64,000 nucleotides of DNA from Microbulbifer hydrolyticus (GCF_009931115.1 NZ_CP047491.1:3874001-3938000), one strand, 5' to 3'. Shown: positions 52,618-62,050, counted from the first letter of the stretch. The notes: generated by a model not told the origin, from the letters alone. Made by a program: numbers and translations.

Positions 52618-52933
52618 ACCGGTTCCTGATTCTGGATTATTGGCTTTGATGTTCTGGGGCTATCCAGACTGTTTGTCGTGGGCTGGATCAATACTGGCCC
52701 AGAGCAGCGCGCGGCTATAGGGCCAGATTGACAAGAGGCATGAGTCCAACTGGCGCTCAGTGGCCGAATGCTGGCAATTGGACCCACCGATGACAGCCAT
52801 CTGGCACTATCCCGTGGGCTGTAATAAGTTAGCGTTGGTCCGGTAAAGGAATCGATCGCGCCCAACTCACTACCGGGCGCCGGCTCCACAAGAATCACAA
52901 GAACAAAACCGATAACCGTTCGCCGGAGTAACC
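52618..52933. other. Divergent hydrolase-MFS region, nothing named
   Basis: 316 bp between start codons that point away from each other. A short inverted repeat is visible (GTCCAA at 52746-52751 with TTGGAC at 52779-52784). No known operator was recognised. Promoters of both genes must lie here. Confidence 0.5.
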
Positions 52934-54169
52934 ATGCAAAACCCTGCCCGATCCGCAGCAACAGAAGCCCCCGACTCAGGCTATTCCGGCGGTGATTCCC
53001 TGAAACCCGCCGCCCCCGTGGGACTGCTGGTCAGCAATGGCTGGCTCGCAAGTATTTTTCTCGCCTTCCTGTCTTCCGCCGGCCTCTACTATGTGAATAT
53101 TTTCCCGGTAATTGTGGATGCGCTGATGGCAGGGGCGGGTCTGAGCGCGGAGCAGGCGGGGCAGATTACCTTTTCCAATACCATGGGCGCGGTGATCGGG
53201 GCGTTTACCGTTTCCTGGCTGATCCGGCATATTCCGCGCTGGAAGCGCGCGGCGGCTATTCTGCTTTGCTGTTCGATCGGTATGGATGTGCTGACCATTC
53301 AGCTCGCCAACCTGGATCTGCTGATCCCACTGCGGCTGGTACATGGAATGCTGGGGGGCGCGCTGGTAGGGCTGGGATTTGCGGTAATTGCCCGCAGCGG
53401 TATCGCGGGGCGCAGTTACAGTATGGTGTTGCTGGTGCAGTACATCGGTGGTTTTTTCGGGGTACGATTTTTGCCTGCACTGGTGGCCGAGCACGGCACC
53501 TATGTGCCGTTTTACGCACTGATCACCTTCAGCACTCTCACCCTGCTGATGCTGCCATTGATCGCCAACTATCCCCTGCCCACCGCAGAGGAAAGCCGCG
53601 TTCAGGCGGAGAACCGGGTTCCGCTACCCATGCTGCCCTTCGCCGTCACCCTGCTGGCCCTGTTCTGTTTCCAGTTCGCCAACATGGCCCTGTTCGCGTT
53701 TATTTTCGATCTTGGGAGATCTTTCGATTTGCCACAGAGCTTTATCAGCCTGACAGTGTCTTGGGCCAGCCTGATCGCCATTGGCGGTGCGGCGCTGGCG
53801 GCGTTCACCGGGCAAAAACTTCCACTGGCCAAGCCGCTGGCGATCGCCCTGGTGATCACCCTTGTGGGGTTAATGCTGTTTGTATTCAGCAATATTCGCC
53901 CGGTATTCATTCTTGCGAATGTGGTGACAGGAATGACCTGGGCTTTCTGCGTACCCTACTTCCTGACCATGGCATCGCGTTTCGACAGCGCGGGGCAAAT
54001 GGGGGCCTTTGGCGGGTTTGCATCGAAACTCGGGCTCGCGTGCGGCCCGTTGGTGGCGGGGTATTTCATTACCGGTGGCGGCAGCTACACACAGCTGATC
54101 ATTGTCGCCACCGCGGTGCTGGCGGTATGCCTGGCGGCCGTTCCCGCGGCCGCCAGGCTCGACCGCTGA
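52934..54169 (+). CDS. MFS transporter
   Basis: Inner-membrane transporter of 411 residues with about 12 hydrophobic helices (WLASIFLAFLSSAGLYYVNI at the start; ALAIALVITLVGLMLFVFS-like segments later). The N-terminal 30 residues are soluble and rich in Ala/Pro/Ser. The loop between helices 2 and 3 is SWLIRHIPRWKR, close to the family's charged loop. No substrate signature was recognised. CGGAG stands before ATG 52934. It is divergent from the nitrilase-type hydrolase and may import or export its substrate or product. Confidence 0.88.
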   Translation: MQNPARSAATEAPDSGYSGGDSLKPAAPVGLLVSNGWLASIFLAFLSSAGLYYVNIFPVIVDALMAGAGLSAEQAGQITFSNTMGAVIGAFTVSWLIRHIPRWKRAAAILLCCSIGMDVLTIQLANLDLLIPLRLVHGMLGGALVGLGFAVIARSGIAGRSYSMVLLVQYIGGFFGVRFLPALVAEHGTYVPFYALITFSTLTLLMLPLIANYPLPTAEESRVQAENRVPLPMLPFAVTLLALFCFQFANMALFAFIFDLGRSFDLPQSFISLTVSWASLIAIGGAALAAFTGQKLPLAKPLAIALVITLVGLMLFVFSNIRPVFILANVVTGMTWAFCVPYFLTMASRFDSAGQMGAFGGFASKLGLACGPLVAGYFITGGGSYTQLIIVATAVLAVCLAAVPAAARLDR

Positions 54170-54172
54170 GCA

Positions 54173-54715
54173 TCAGCTCATGCGGAAGAAGTGCGCCCGG
54201 TAGTGCTTGAGCTCGTTGATGGAGTCGTGAATATCGTCCAGCGCGAGATGCGAGGAGGTTTTCTTGACCCCATCCAGCACATCCGGGCGCCAGCGCCGCG
54301 CCAGTTCTTTCACCGAGCTGACATCCAGATTCCGGTAATGGAAATAACGCTCCAGTAACGGCATATACTTCACCAGGAAGCGACGATCCTGGCCAATGGA
54401 GTTGCCACACATGGGCGAGGCACCTTCGGGCACCCACTGTTGCAGGAATTCGATCGTGTCCCGCTCCGCCTGATGCTCACTGATCGGCGACTCCTTCACC
54501 CGCGCCACCAGCCCGGAGCCACCATGCTGCTCCGTGTTCCAGTCGTCCATGGCGGCCAGTAGCGCATCGCTCTGGTGGATCGCCATTACCGGCCCTTCCG
54601 CCAGTACGTTCAGGCGCGAATCCGTCACCACTGTGGCAATCTCGATGATGCGTTCCTTCTCGGGATCGAGGCCTGTCATTTCCAGATCGATCCAGATCAG
54701 ATTATTCTGATCCAC
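54173..54715 (-). CDS. orn: Oligoribonuclease
   Basis: Essential 3'-to-5' exonuclease of 180 residues that degrades very short RNAs and pGpG, the breakdown product of cyclic di-GMP. DEDDh motifs are complete: [12 protein letters not shown] (residues 8-19), [11 protein letters not shown] near 109, [10 protein letters not shown], and [11 protein letters not shown] with the catalytic His and Asp. It is convergent with the MFS transporter (3 bp between stops) and divergent from rsgA, the usual orn-rsgA arrangement in gammaproteobacteria. Confidence 0.97.
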   Translation of the reverse strand: MDQNNLIWIDLEMTGLDPEKERIIEIATVVTDSRLNVLAEGPVMAIHQSDALLAAMDDWNTEQHGGSGLVARVKESPISEHQAERDTIEFLQQWVPEGASPMCGNSIGQDRRFLVKYMPLLERYFHYRNLDVSSVKELARRWRPDVLDGVKKTSSHLALDDIHDSINELKHYRAHFFRMS

Positions 54716-54850
54716 AATAGTCTCCTTAACAGCCGCTGACGGCGGTGAAAGCCAGTTTACAGTTCATTAAAAGTGAGGATAGCGGGGAAGTTACCGCAAC
54801 CACCCATTGATGCAAGTTATAATCCGGCGCTTTCCGCAAACCGAGCGCCC

Positions 54851-55882
54851 ATGAGCAAACGAAAACTCAACCGCCGCCAGCAATGGCGCATTGCCAAGAT
54901 CCAGCAGGAGCGGGAGGCCCGCGCACGCAAGCGGGACGAGAGTTTCGAGCACGCAGAAGACGAGGGCGACCTGGGCCAGGAGCAGACCGGACTTGTCATC
55001 GCCAACTATGGCAGCCAGGTCCTTGTGGAAGGCAATACCGACGACGACCTTCGACAACGCTGCCATATACGCGCCAATATCGACACCCTGGTTACCGGCG
55101 ACAAGGTTGCATGGCGGCCTGCCACCGGCGAATCCACGGGCGGGCTTGGCGTAGTTGGTGCACGCCTGCCGCGTCATTCGGAACTGCAGCGCCCGGACCG
55201 CTATGGCGACATGAAAACGGTTGCCGCCAATATTGACCGCATTCTTATCGTCATTGCGCCCTACCCCGAGCCCTTCGCCAACGCCATCGACCGCTACCTG
55301 GTGGCGGCAGAGGCCACTGGAATCCAGCCACTGTTGTTGCTGAACAAGATTGACCTGATCGACGACAGTAACCGGGAACACCTCGAAGACCTGCTGCGCC
55401 CATACCCCGACCTCGGCTACCGCGTGTTGCAGTTATCCACAAAAACCGGTGAAGGCCTCGACGACCTCCTGAAGACGCTTGCCGAGGGCACCAGCGTGTT
55501 CGTCGGTCAGTCCGGCGTCGGCAAGTCCTCCCTGATCAACGGCCTGCTGCCCAGTGCCGACGCCCGCACGGGCGCACTTTCCGCCGCTACAGGCAAAGGC
55601 ACCCACACCACCACCGCTGCGGAACTGTTTCACCTGCCCAGCGGCGGTGATCTGATAGACTCCCCCGGAATCCGCGAGTTCGGGATCTGGCACATGAGCG
55701 AGCAGGAGCTTCTGGAAGGTTACGTGGAGTTCCGGCCGTTTATCGGCTATTGCCGCTTCCGCGACTGCCACCACCAGAACGAACCCGGTTGTGCAATCCA
55801 GGAAGCGCTTGAACGTGGCGACATCAGCCAGCGACGGATGGACAGCTTCCTGCACCTGCGCAACAGCCTGGAAACTGAATAG
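54851..55882 (+). CDS. rsgA: Ribosome small subunit-dependent GTPase A
   Basis: Circularly permuted GTPase of 343 residues that helps mature the 30S ribosomal subunit. ATG 54851 starts the conserved basic N-terminus (SKRKLNRRQQWRI); the frame is open further upstream but without family similarity. The OB-fold domain (GLVIANYGSQVLVEG) is followed by permuted G motifs: LLLNKIDLID (G4), FVGQSGVGKSSLINGL (G1) and DSPGIREFG (G3), with the zinc site in CRFRDCHHQNEPGC. The rhodanese and psd genes follow closely on the same strand. Confidence 0.97.
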   Translation: MSKRKLNRRQQWRIAKIQQEREARARKRDESFEHAEDEGDLGQEQTGLVIANYGSQVLVEGNTDDDLRQRCHIRANIDTLVTGDKVAWRPATGESTGGLGVVGARLPRHSELQRPDRYGDMKTVAANIDRILIVIAPYPEPFANAIDRYLVAAEATGIQPLLLLNKIDLIDDSNREHLEDLLRPYPDLGYRVLQLSTKTGEGLDDLLKTLAEGTSVFVGQSGVGKSSLINGLLPSADARTGALSAATGKGTHTTTAAELFHLPSGGDLIDSPGIREFGIWHMSEQELLEGYVEFRPFIGYCRFRDCHHQNEPGCAIQEALERGDISQRRMDSFLHLRNSLETE

Positions 55883-55905
55883 GCCATACAGACAAGGAAC
55901 CCTAC

Positions 55906-56712
55906 GTGAGTGATGTATCCCTGATCCTGGAACCGGAACAACTGGCCCCGCTCCTGGAGCGCGAGGAAATCCGGGTAATCGATCTAAGCAGCCAGCAGAA
56001 TTACCTCGCCGGCCACATCCCCGGCGCTCTCGGTCTACCCTTCCAGGCGCTCATGGCCGGCACCCCGCCCGCCGCGGGCAAACTGCCCCCAGTCGAGCGT
56101 CTCACTCAGGTCTTCCGTGCCATCGGCCTCACGCCCGACACCCATATTGTCGCCTGCGATGACGAAGGCGGTGGCTGGGCCGGGCGCCTGCTATGGACTC
56201 TGGAAGTCATCGGGCACAAAAAATACAGTTACCTCAACGGCGGTATGATCGCGTGGAAGGGTGCCGGGCTACCGCTTTCCACGGAAGACGTTTCCGTCAC
56301 GCCCAGTGACATCGATATCGGCATCGCCGAGGACGCGCCGATAATCGACGCCGAAAAGATTCAGCAACGACTGGCACTCAACGACCTGCAAATCTGGGAC
56401 GCCCGCTCCCCCGCAGAACATTCCGGTGAACGGGTACTCGCCATGAAAGGCGGCCACATCCCCGGCGCGATCAACTGCGAGTGGACGCAACTGATGGATC
56501 CGCAGCGCGACCTGCGTATTCGAACCGACGCCAGAGAATTCCTCGCCGCGCTCGGTATTGATGGAGAGAAAGAAATCGCCACCCACTGCCAGAGCCACCA
56601 TCGCTCGGCGTTTACCTGGCTGGTGGGGAAATCGCTGGGATTGCCGATTGTGGCTTATCCGGGCTCGTGGAGTGAGTGGGGCAACCTGCCAGATACACCT
56701 GTAGAAAATTGA
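55906..56712 (+). CDS. sseA: Two-domain rhodanese (thiosulfate/3-mercaptopyruvate sulfurtransferase)
   Basis: Protein of 268 residues starting with GTG 55906, with AAGGAA before it. Two rhodanese domains are visible: VIDLSSQQNYLAGHIPGA near residue 24 and IWDARSPAEHSGE near 163. The second domain has the active cysteine Cys228 in THCQSHHRSAF, an unusual six-residue loop compared with the common CxxGxR form. The first also has a cysteine (Cys84, CDDEGGGWAGR). The gene lies between rsgA and psd, as in several related bacteria. It probably moves sulfane sulfur to thiol acceptors or cyanide. Confidence 0.9.
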   Translation: MSDVSLILEPEQLAPLLEREEIRVIDLSSQQNYLAGHIPGALGLPFQALMAGTPPAAGKLPPVERLTQVFRAIGLTPDTHIVACDDEGGGWAGRLLWTLEVIGHKKYSYLNGGMIAWKGAGLPLSTEDVSVTPSDIDIGIAEDAPIIDAEKIQQRLALNDLQIWDARSPAEHSGERVLAMKGGHIPGAINCEWTQLMDPQRDLRIRTDAREFLAALGIDGEKEIATHCQSHHRSAFTWLVGKSLGLPIVAYPGSWSEWGNLPDTPVEN

Positions 56713-56813
56713 TCCAGCGCATTCGTTGCCACTGACGAAGCACCTTTATCAGACTTGAAGGTGGGGTGCCGCCACCGCCACCGAACTACAACCAATGGGA
56801 CCACAACACCCAA

Positions 56814-57665
56814 ATGCACCCGAAACTGTTTATCTTCCTGCAATACATCACTCCCCAGCACCTGCTCTCCAGAGCCGCCGGGTGGCTTGCCGAAACCCGC
56901 ATCGGCGGCATCAAGAATCCATTTACCAAGTGGTTCGTCGAAAAATACAAGGTCGACATGGATGAAGCCCTCGAAGAGGACTACACCGCCTACACCTGTT
57001 TCAACGACTTCTTCACTCGCGCACTCAAGGAAGGCGCGCGCCCCATTGTCGAGGGTGAAAGCACCATTGCCGGCTGCGCCGACGGCGCCATCAGCCAACT
57101 GGGCGAAATCCACAACGGTCGAATCTTCCAGGCCAAGGGCCAGGATTACAGCCTGCTCGAACTGGTCGGTGGCGATCCCGAAGTTGCCGCGCAGTTCACC
57201 GGTGGCAAGTTCGCAACCGTCTACCTGTCCCCCAAAGATTATCACCGCGTACATATGCCTTTGGATGGCGTACTGCAGCGCATGATCTACGTTCCCGGCG
57301 AGTTGTTCTCGGTGAACACCACCACAGCCGAAAACGTACCGCGCCTGTTCGCGCGCAACGAACGCCTCGTCTGCATCTTCGACACCGCCGCCGGCCCCAT
57401 GGCCATGATTCTGGTCGGCGCCATGATCGTAGCCGCCATCGAAACCGTCTGGGCCGGTCAGGTAGCCCCCGTAAAGCGCCAGATTCGCACTACCCGCTAT
57501 GACGAGCAGAAACCCATCGCGCTGAAGAAAGGCGAAGAAATGGGCCGCTTCAAACTCGGCTCCACTGTCGTGCTGCTGTTTGGTGCCGACCGGGTAAACT
57601 GGCTCGAAGAACTCGCCGCGGAAACACCGGTGAAAGTGGGTGAGCATTTCGGGGACCTGATTTAA
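56814..57665 (+). CDS. psd: Phosphatidylserine decarboxylase
   Basis: Membrane-associated pyruvoyl enzyme of 283 residues that makes phosphatidylethanolamine. ATG 56814 is used because the family N-terminus begins there ([20 protein letters not shown]). The self-cleavage site is LGST with Ser250 becoming the pyruvoyl group; [13 protein letters not shown] carries the protease-like His. The precursor is cut into a long beta and a short alpha chain. Placement after rsgA fits the common gammaproteobacterial cluster. Confidence 0.96.
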   Translation: MHPKLFIFLQYITPQHLLSRAAGWLAETRIGGIKNPFTKWFVEKYKVDMDEALEEDYTAYTCFNDFFTRALKEGARPIVEGESTIAGCADGAISQLGEIHNGRIFQAKGQDYSLLELVGGDPEVAAQFTGGKFATVYLSPKDYHRVHMPLDGVLQRMIYVPGELFSVNTTTAENVPRLFARNERLVCIFDTAAGPMAMILVGAMIVAAIETVWAGQVAPVKRQIRTTRYDEQKPIALKKGEEMGRFKLGSTVVLLFGADRVNWLEELAAETPVKVGEHFGDLI

Positions 57666-57699
57666 CCCTGTAGCCACCTCCATCAGGTGCATGGGCGGG

Positions 57700-57800
57700 C
57701 TAGACACCCGGTAGACGTTTGCGAAACACACCGCGGACCCTTGCACGGGGGTCTTCCGCGAGGCCCCTCTCGCGGAAAGTCGCGGAAAGTATCGCAAGCC
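57700..57800 (+). repeat. Decayed copy F of the nested palindromic repeat
   Basis: The inner stem is kept (TTCCGCGAG at 57753-57761 with CTCGCGGAA at 57769-57777) and is nearly the same inner stem as in copy E. The core before it is diverged but alignable (CCGCGGACCCTTGCACGGGGG, read from 57732). The outer arms no longer pair. It lies between psd and the MFS gene. Confidence 0.6.
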
Positions 57801-57868
57801 TCTATCAGGCATCGCCCCGCATCAGCTATTTCATCGCATTGATCCAGCCATTAGGCAATCCCACCTCC

Positions 57869-59080
57869 ATGCCGCCAGTACCAGACTTTATCCGCAGCAA
57901 CCCAAAGCTCGCTTTTTTCGCGTTACTCGCCATCGCCGCCTCCGGCTTCGGCCAGACGTTTTTTATCGCCATTTTTGGCGGTGCGCTGCGCGAGGCGTTC
58001 AACCTGAGCAACAGCTGGTACGGCGCCAGCTACAGTGCTGCGACGCTGTTGTCGGCTTTCGTGCTGCTCGGTGCGGGTACATTGATCGACCGCTGGCCAC
58101 TGCGACGGGTCGCCACCCTCGGTGTGCTTTTGCTGAGCGCCGGCTGCATCACCCTCGCCAGTGCGCAAAGCGCCTGGATGCTGCTGCCGGGATTTTTCCT
58201 GCTGCGCTTTGCCGGTCAGGGTTTCATGACCCATATGGGCATGACCACAGCAGGACGCCACTTCACTGCCAACCGGGGAAAGGTCATCGCCCTCGCCGCA
58301 CTGGGGTTCCCCATCGCGGAGGCTCTGTTGCCCACCGGTGGCTCACTGATGATCGAAAGCAGCGGCTGGCGCAGTGTGTGGATGGTGTCAGCGGCGGTTT
58401 TAATCCTCGCAGTGCTACCCGCGCTGCTGTGGCTCGCCGGGAACACCGGTAATGATCCCGCAAAAAATGGACCGGCAACGTCCGCTGGTGAAGGCGATTA
58501 CACCCGCTCACAGGTGCTGCGGGACCGGGGGTTTTATTATCTGTTGCCCGCCACGCTGATGACGCCTTTTGTGGTTACGGCCATTTTGTTTCACCAGGGC
58601 GCGATTGCCGATGAACGGGGCTGGTCGATGGCGGTACTTGCCGGGGCCTTTGGTGGCTATGCTGCCGGGCACCTGCTCGCACTGCTTTTTGCCGGCGGGC
58701 TGGTGGACCGCTTCGGAGCTCAGCGCAGCTTGCCCATGGCACTGATACCAATGATCGCGGCGCTGGTCTTGCTCGCGCTTTGCCAGGCTCCCTGGGTGCC
58801 CTATGTGTACCTGGCGCTGGTAGGCATATCCCAGGCCGGTACCGGCACCGCTGGCAGTGCACTGTGGCCAGAGCGCTATGGCAGCACACATCTCGGTGCC
58901 ATCCGCTCGGTCTCCCAGGCGAGCATGGTTTTTTCCACCGCTGCCTCACCGCTACTGCTGGGGTTTCTTCTCGATCGGGGAATGGATGTGCATGGTATCG
59001 GGTTGCTACTGGCAGGACTGATCCTCGTGGCGAGCCTGCTAGCGACACTGGCACCATTGACTGCCAGGCAGAGGCCATAG
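57869..59080 (+). CDS. MFS transporter
   Basis: Inner-membrane transporter of 403 residues. ATG 57869 is chosen because the frame upstream of it runs through the decayed repeat F and has no membrane character. About 12 helices are visible (LAFFALLAIAASGFGQTFFI first). A typical MFS loop follows helix 2 (LIDRWPLRRVATLG), and the second half repeats it (GLVDRFGAQRSLP). A substrate could not be recognised. The gene ends 44 bp from the convergent HD-GYP gene with no clear terminator between. Confidence 0.88.
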   Translation: MPPVPDFIRSNPKLAFFALLAIAASGFGQTFFIAIFGGALREAFNLSNSWYGASYSAATLLSAFVLLGAGTLIDRWPLRRVATLGVLLLSAGCITLASAQSAWMLLPGFFLLRFAGQGFMTHMGMTTAGRHFTANRGKVIALAALGFPIAEALLPTGGSLMIESSGWRSVWMVSAAVLILAVLPALLWLAGNTGNDPAKNGPATSAGEGDYTRSQVLRDRGFYYLLPATLMTPFVVTAILFHQGAIADERGWSMAVLAGAFGGYAAGHLLALLFAGGLVDRFGAQRSLPMALIPMIAALVLLALCQAPWVPYVYLALVGISQAGTGTAGSALWPERYGSTHLGAIRSVSQASMVFSTAASPLLLGFLLDRGMDVHGIGLLLAGLILVASLLATLAPLTARQRP

Positions 59081-59124
59081 ACCTTAAGGTCGAGGAATCC
59101 GCCGGGAAAAGGAGAGGTGGAGAA

Positions 59125-60504
59125 TTAACGGCTGGGGATAAACCGCGCAATAAACGCCGGCAGGCGTTGCTCGTAGAGATACTGATCGCGCACCTTGGCC
59201 ACGCTAATTTGCGGGTAGCGGCTCGGGTCCAGATCCTGGGTTATGGTGATCAAACCCACTTCGGCGAGGGATTTTTTGCCCTTGTCCACGATCGCCTGTT
59301 TGCGATCGTCGTCCGCGGCCATATCAAACAGCCGCGGCTTTTCCAGCAATGTTTTATTCCGGTCCGTGACCAGCATAACTTTCGGCTTCAGGCGGCGCTT
59401 GTGGCTTTGCTCCACCACCACGGCAATTTCACCGGTGGATAACTCGACCTGGGTACCCGTCGGGTAGAGACCAATGGACTGGATAAACTCCACCACCAGC
59501 TGCTCCTGAAACGCGGAATTGCGCAGTTCATACAGCTGACCCACCGCTCTTGATGGCGGCAGCGGGAACTCCACACCGCGAGGGTTGGTGGCTTCGTCGT
59601 AGAAAGTGACGATCCCACACATACGAGCGAGCACCGGGATCTGCCCTCCGCGCAGGCCGCGCGGATAACCACTACCGTCGTGCTGCTCCTTATGGCACTG
59701 AACGATAGTGAGTACCTGGGGGTCTACATTGGGGTCGGCAGACAGCAGCTTTACGCTGTAATCCACAAACTTGCGATACTCCAGCTCCTCGCGCGGGTCA
59801 CGTTTCTCCGCTTTCAGCACCGTGTCAGCAAGAAACAGCTTGCCCACATCTTTCAGCAATGTGGCGATACCCAGCTGCACCAGCTCCTGACGACGCAGGC
59901 CGATATGGCGCCCAAACACCACCGCCCACACACTGGCACGCACCGAGTGGCTATAGGTGTGCTCGTCCTTTTCCCGCACCCGGGCAAGCCAGGAAAACGC
60001 ATCGGGGCTACGCAGCACGCTGTCGACCATCTGCGTAACGGTCTGGCTGACCTGCGCAGTAGGCAAGGGACGGTCCGTCTTGAGCTGGACCATAACCTCC
60101 TGCATTCCCTGGATAATGCGGTCGTGAAGCTGCCTGGCTTTCGCCGCTTCTTTGCGCACCGGCTCTGGGGGGGCGTAACTGTCGTGCTTGACCTGCACCG
60201 GCTTGCAATTGATGGCGACGGGTATCCGGCGCGGAGTCCCCCGGGAAGGAGCTACATTAGAACCGGAAGCTGCGCTGGCGTCGCGTGTGAGCTTGCGCAG
60301 CTTGACACCCACGTCACCAACCGTCTTGACCACGTCCACATAGACATAGCGACAGTATTTCTGCAGCTGACGGATTTCTTCCAGGTCACGGATATAGAAA
60401 CCCTGGAGGGCAAACGGGGTACGCGTCCACGGGCGATCCAGCCGGGACACAAACATGCCCCGCTGTAGGTCTTCAACGAATACTTTCGCCTGTTGGAGTG
60501 CCAC
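59125..60504 (-). CDS. DUF3391/HD-GYP domain protein with altered HD motif
   Basis: Protein of 459 residues beginning with GTG 60504, the first start codon after an in-frame stop. Residues 1-70 form DUF3391 (FVEDLQRGMFVSRLDRPW). The HD-GYP domain spans about 120-350, with DEHTYSHSVRAS (His182, His186), LLKDVGKLFL at 216-225, CHKEQHDGSGYP with GYP at 279-281, and VTFYDEATNPR. HD-GYP enzymes break cyclic di-GMP. The His of the HD pair is replaced by Lys (Lys218-Asp219, codon AAA), so metal binding and activity may be lost or altered. A beta-rich tail of about 110 residues follows. A palindrome and a CRP-like site lie upstream. Confidence 0.9.
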   Translation of the reverse strand: MALQQAKVFVEDLQRGMFVSRLDRPWTRTPFALQGFYIRDLEEIRQLQKYCRYVYVDVVKTVGDVGVKLRKLTRDASAASGSNVAPSRGTPRRIPVAINCKPVQVKHDSYAPPEPVRKEAAKARQLHDRIIQGMQEVMVQLKTDRPLPTAQVSQTVTQMVDSVLRSPDAFSWLARVREKDEHTYSHSVRASVWAVVFGRHIGLRRQELVQLGIATLLKDVGKLFLADTVLKAEKRDPREELEYRKFVDYSVKLLSADPNVDPQVLTIVQCHKEQHDGSGYPRGLRGGQIPVLARMCGIVTFYDEATNPRGVEFPLPPSRAVGQLYELRNSAFQEQLVVEFIQSIGLYPTGTQVELSTGEIAVVVEQSHKRRLKPKVMLVTDRNKTLLEKPRLFDMAADDDRKQAIVDKGKKSLAEVGLITITQDLDPSRYPQISVAKVRDQYLYEQRLPAFIARFIPSR

Positions 60505-60625
60505 TTGATAGTTGTCGCGTAATTCTTGTTCTAGGTAGTGATTGGCGCCAGCCGGTACACAACTTTACTGGCGTACGTGCCCGCCGGGAATGGGAAGTCC
60601 CAAAACGGTGCAAATTGTCACACAA

Positions 60626-60643
60626 GTCTACTCGCTAGTAGAC
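60626..60643. promoter_or_regulatory. Perfect 7+7 palindrome upstream of the HD-GYP gene
   Basis: GTCTACTcgctAGTAGAC, a perfect inverted repeat with a 4-base centre, 122 bases upstream of the HD-GYP start. It is too short and lacks a T-run, so an operator is more likely than a terminator. Confidence 0.45.
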
Positions 60644-60651
60644 ATAATAAT

Positions 60652-60667
60652 TGTGATGCAGATCACG
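60652..60667. promoter_or_regulatory. CRP/Vfr-like site
   Basis: TGTGATGCAGATCACG matches TGTGA-N6-TCACA in nine of ten key bases. It lies about 150 bases upstream of the HD-GYP start and 9 bases from the palindrome at 60626. hemE ends on the other side and reads toward it, so control of HD-GYP is the more likely role. Confidence 0.5.
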
Positions 60668-60710
60668 GAAAATGAGTCAGTGATTACTCACCGACTAAAT
60701 TCATTCCTGA

Positions 60711-61790
60711 TCACTGGTGATATTGAGGCGACAGTTCCACAACCGCGTCAAACATGGCACCAGCGTGGGCCGGGTCGACCTTGGGGGTTACCCCATGGCC
60801 GAGGTTGAAGATGTGCCCGGTACCACTTCCAAATCCGGCCAATACAGCAGCCACTTCCTCGCGGATACGCTCCGGATTCGCCAGCAGGATCGACGGGTCC
60901 ATATTGCCCTGCAGGGCTACCCGGTCCCCCACCCGTGCGCGCGCCTGCGCAATGTCGGTGGTCCAGTCCAGTCCCAGCGCGGTCGCCCCGGTGTCCGCCA
61001 TCGCTTCCAGCCACTGGCCGCCACCCTTGGTAAACAGGATCACAGGTACCTGGCGCCCGTCCTGCTCTTTGATCAACCCCTGCACGATACGGGCCATGTA
61101 GTTTAAAGAGAATTCGCGATAGGCACTGTGACTCAGCGCGCCACCCCAGGTATCGAAAATCTGCACGGCCTGTGCGCCGGCACGAATCTGGGCATTGAGA
61201 TAGTCGATCACAGAATCCGCCAGCACGGTAAGCAGCTGGTGCATGTCCCGAGGGCGGTTGTAGAGCATCTCTTTGGCACGGGCGAAGTCCCGGCTGGAGC
61301 CACCTTCGATCATGTAGGTGGCCAGGGTCCAGGGGCTGCCGGAGAAGCCGATCAACGGCACTCGGCCGTTCAGCTCGCGGCGGATGGTGGTCACCGCATC
61401 GGTGACGTAACTGAGGTCCTTTGCGGTGTTCACCACTTCCAGCGCGGCGATTTCAGCACTGGTACGCACGGGCTTTTTGAATTTCGGGCCCTCGCCCTCT
61501 TCAAAATACAGCCCAAGCCCCATGGCGTCGGGGATCGTGAGAATGTCAGAGAAGAGGATGGCGGCATCCAACGGGTAGCGTTCCAGCGGCTGCAGGGTCA
61601 CTTCGCAGGCCAGTTCGGTGTTACGGCACAGATCCATAAAACTGCCGGCCTTGGCGCGGGTGGCGCGGTACTCAGGCAGGTAGCGGCCGGCCTGACGCAT
61701 CATCCACATGGGTGTGCGGTCGACGGGCTGACGCAGCAGGGCGCGAAGGAAACGATCGTTTTGCAGGGGGGCGAACTGGGTATCGGACAT
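60711..61790 (-). CDS. hemE: Uroporphyrinogen decarboxylase
   Basis: Cytoplasmic heme-pathway enzyme of 359 residues that removes four carboxyl groups from uroporphyrinogen III. ATG 61790 opens the family N-terminus ([19 protein letters not shown]). The signature segments are [12 protein letters not shown] and [17 protein letters not shown]; Asp in [16 protein letters not shown] is the catalytic aspartate. The frame continues upstream only through repeat copy D and has no similarity there. gltD lies 509 bp upstream on the same strand, with repeats D and E between. Confidence 0.97.
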   Translation of the reverse strand: MSDTQFAPLQNDRFLRALLRQPVDRTPMWMMRQAGRYLPEYRATRAKAGSFMDLCRNTELACEVTLQPLERYPLDAAILFSDILTIPDAMGLGLYFEEGEGPKFKKPVRTSAEIAALEVVNTAKDLSYVTDAVTTIRRELNGRVPLIGFSGSPWTLATYMIEGGSSRDFARAKEMLYNRPRDMHQLLTVLADSVIDYLNAQIRAGAQAVQIFDTWGGALSHSAYREFSLNYMARIVQGLIKEQDGRQVPVILFTKGGGQWLEAMADTGATALGLDWTTDIAQARARVGDRVALQGNMDPSILLANPERIREEVAAVLAGFGSGTGHIFNLGHGVTPKVDPAHAGAMFDAVVELSPQYHQ

Positions 61791-61939
61791 GATCACAAGG
61801 GCTGGATAAATGGCCGGCCATTGTACTCTCGAGGTCTCGATTAGGACAGGGACTCGCCTGACTGGGGATTTATGCGAGCGATTGGGGCGGGCTATCGGAA
61901 CCGGCGACCCCAGTGGCCCCACTTGGAAAGCCCGAGGCG

Positions 61940-62050
61940 GCTCTGCTACCGGGTGGTTGTACGCGGGACACGCCGTGAACCCATCCCTGGGGGCTCGGCT
62001 GCGGCCGTCCTGGCCGCAGACGGTCCCGCGTACAACCACCCGGTATCAAA
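61940..62050 (+). repeat. Nested palindromic intergenic repeat, copy D
   Basis: Outer stem of 23 bp, perfect (61947-61969 with 62023-62045), unlike the arms of A-C in sequence. Inner stem of 8 bp (61999-62006 with 62012-62019). The conserved core GCCGTGAACCCATCCCTGGG lies at 61972-61991. It is upstream of hemE. Confidence 0.85.

Noticed and set aside
57719..57868. N-terminal extension of the MFS transporter
   Set aside because: The extra 50 codons come from the decayed repeat F and have no membrane character; ATG 57869 fits the family.
61791..62039. N-terminal extension of hemE
   Set aside because: It translates repeat copy D; the conserved HemE start is at 61790.
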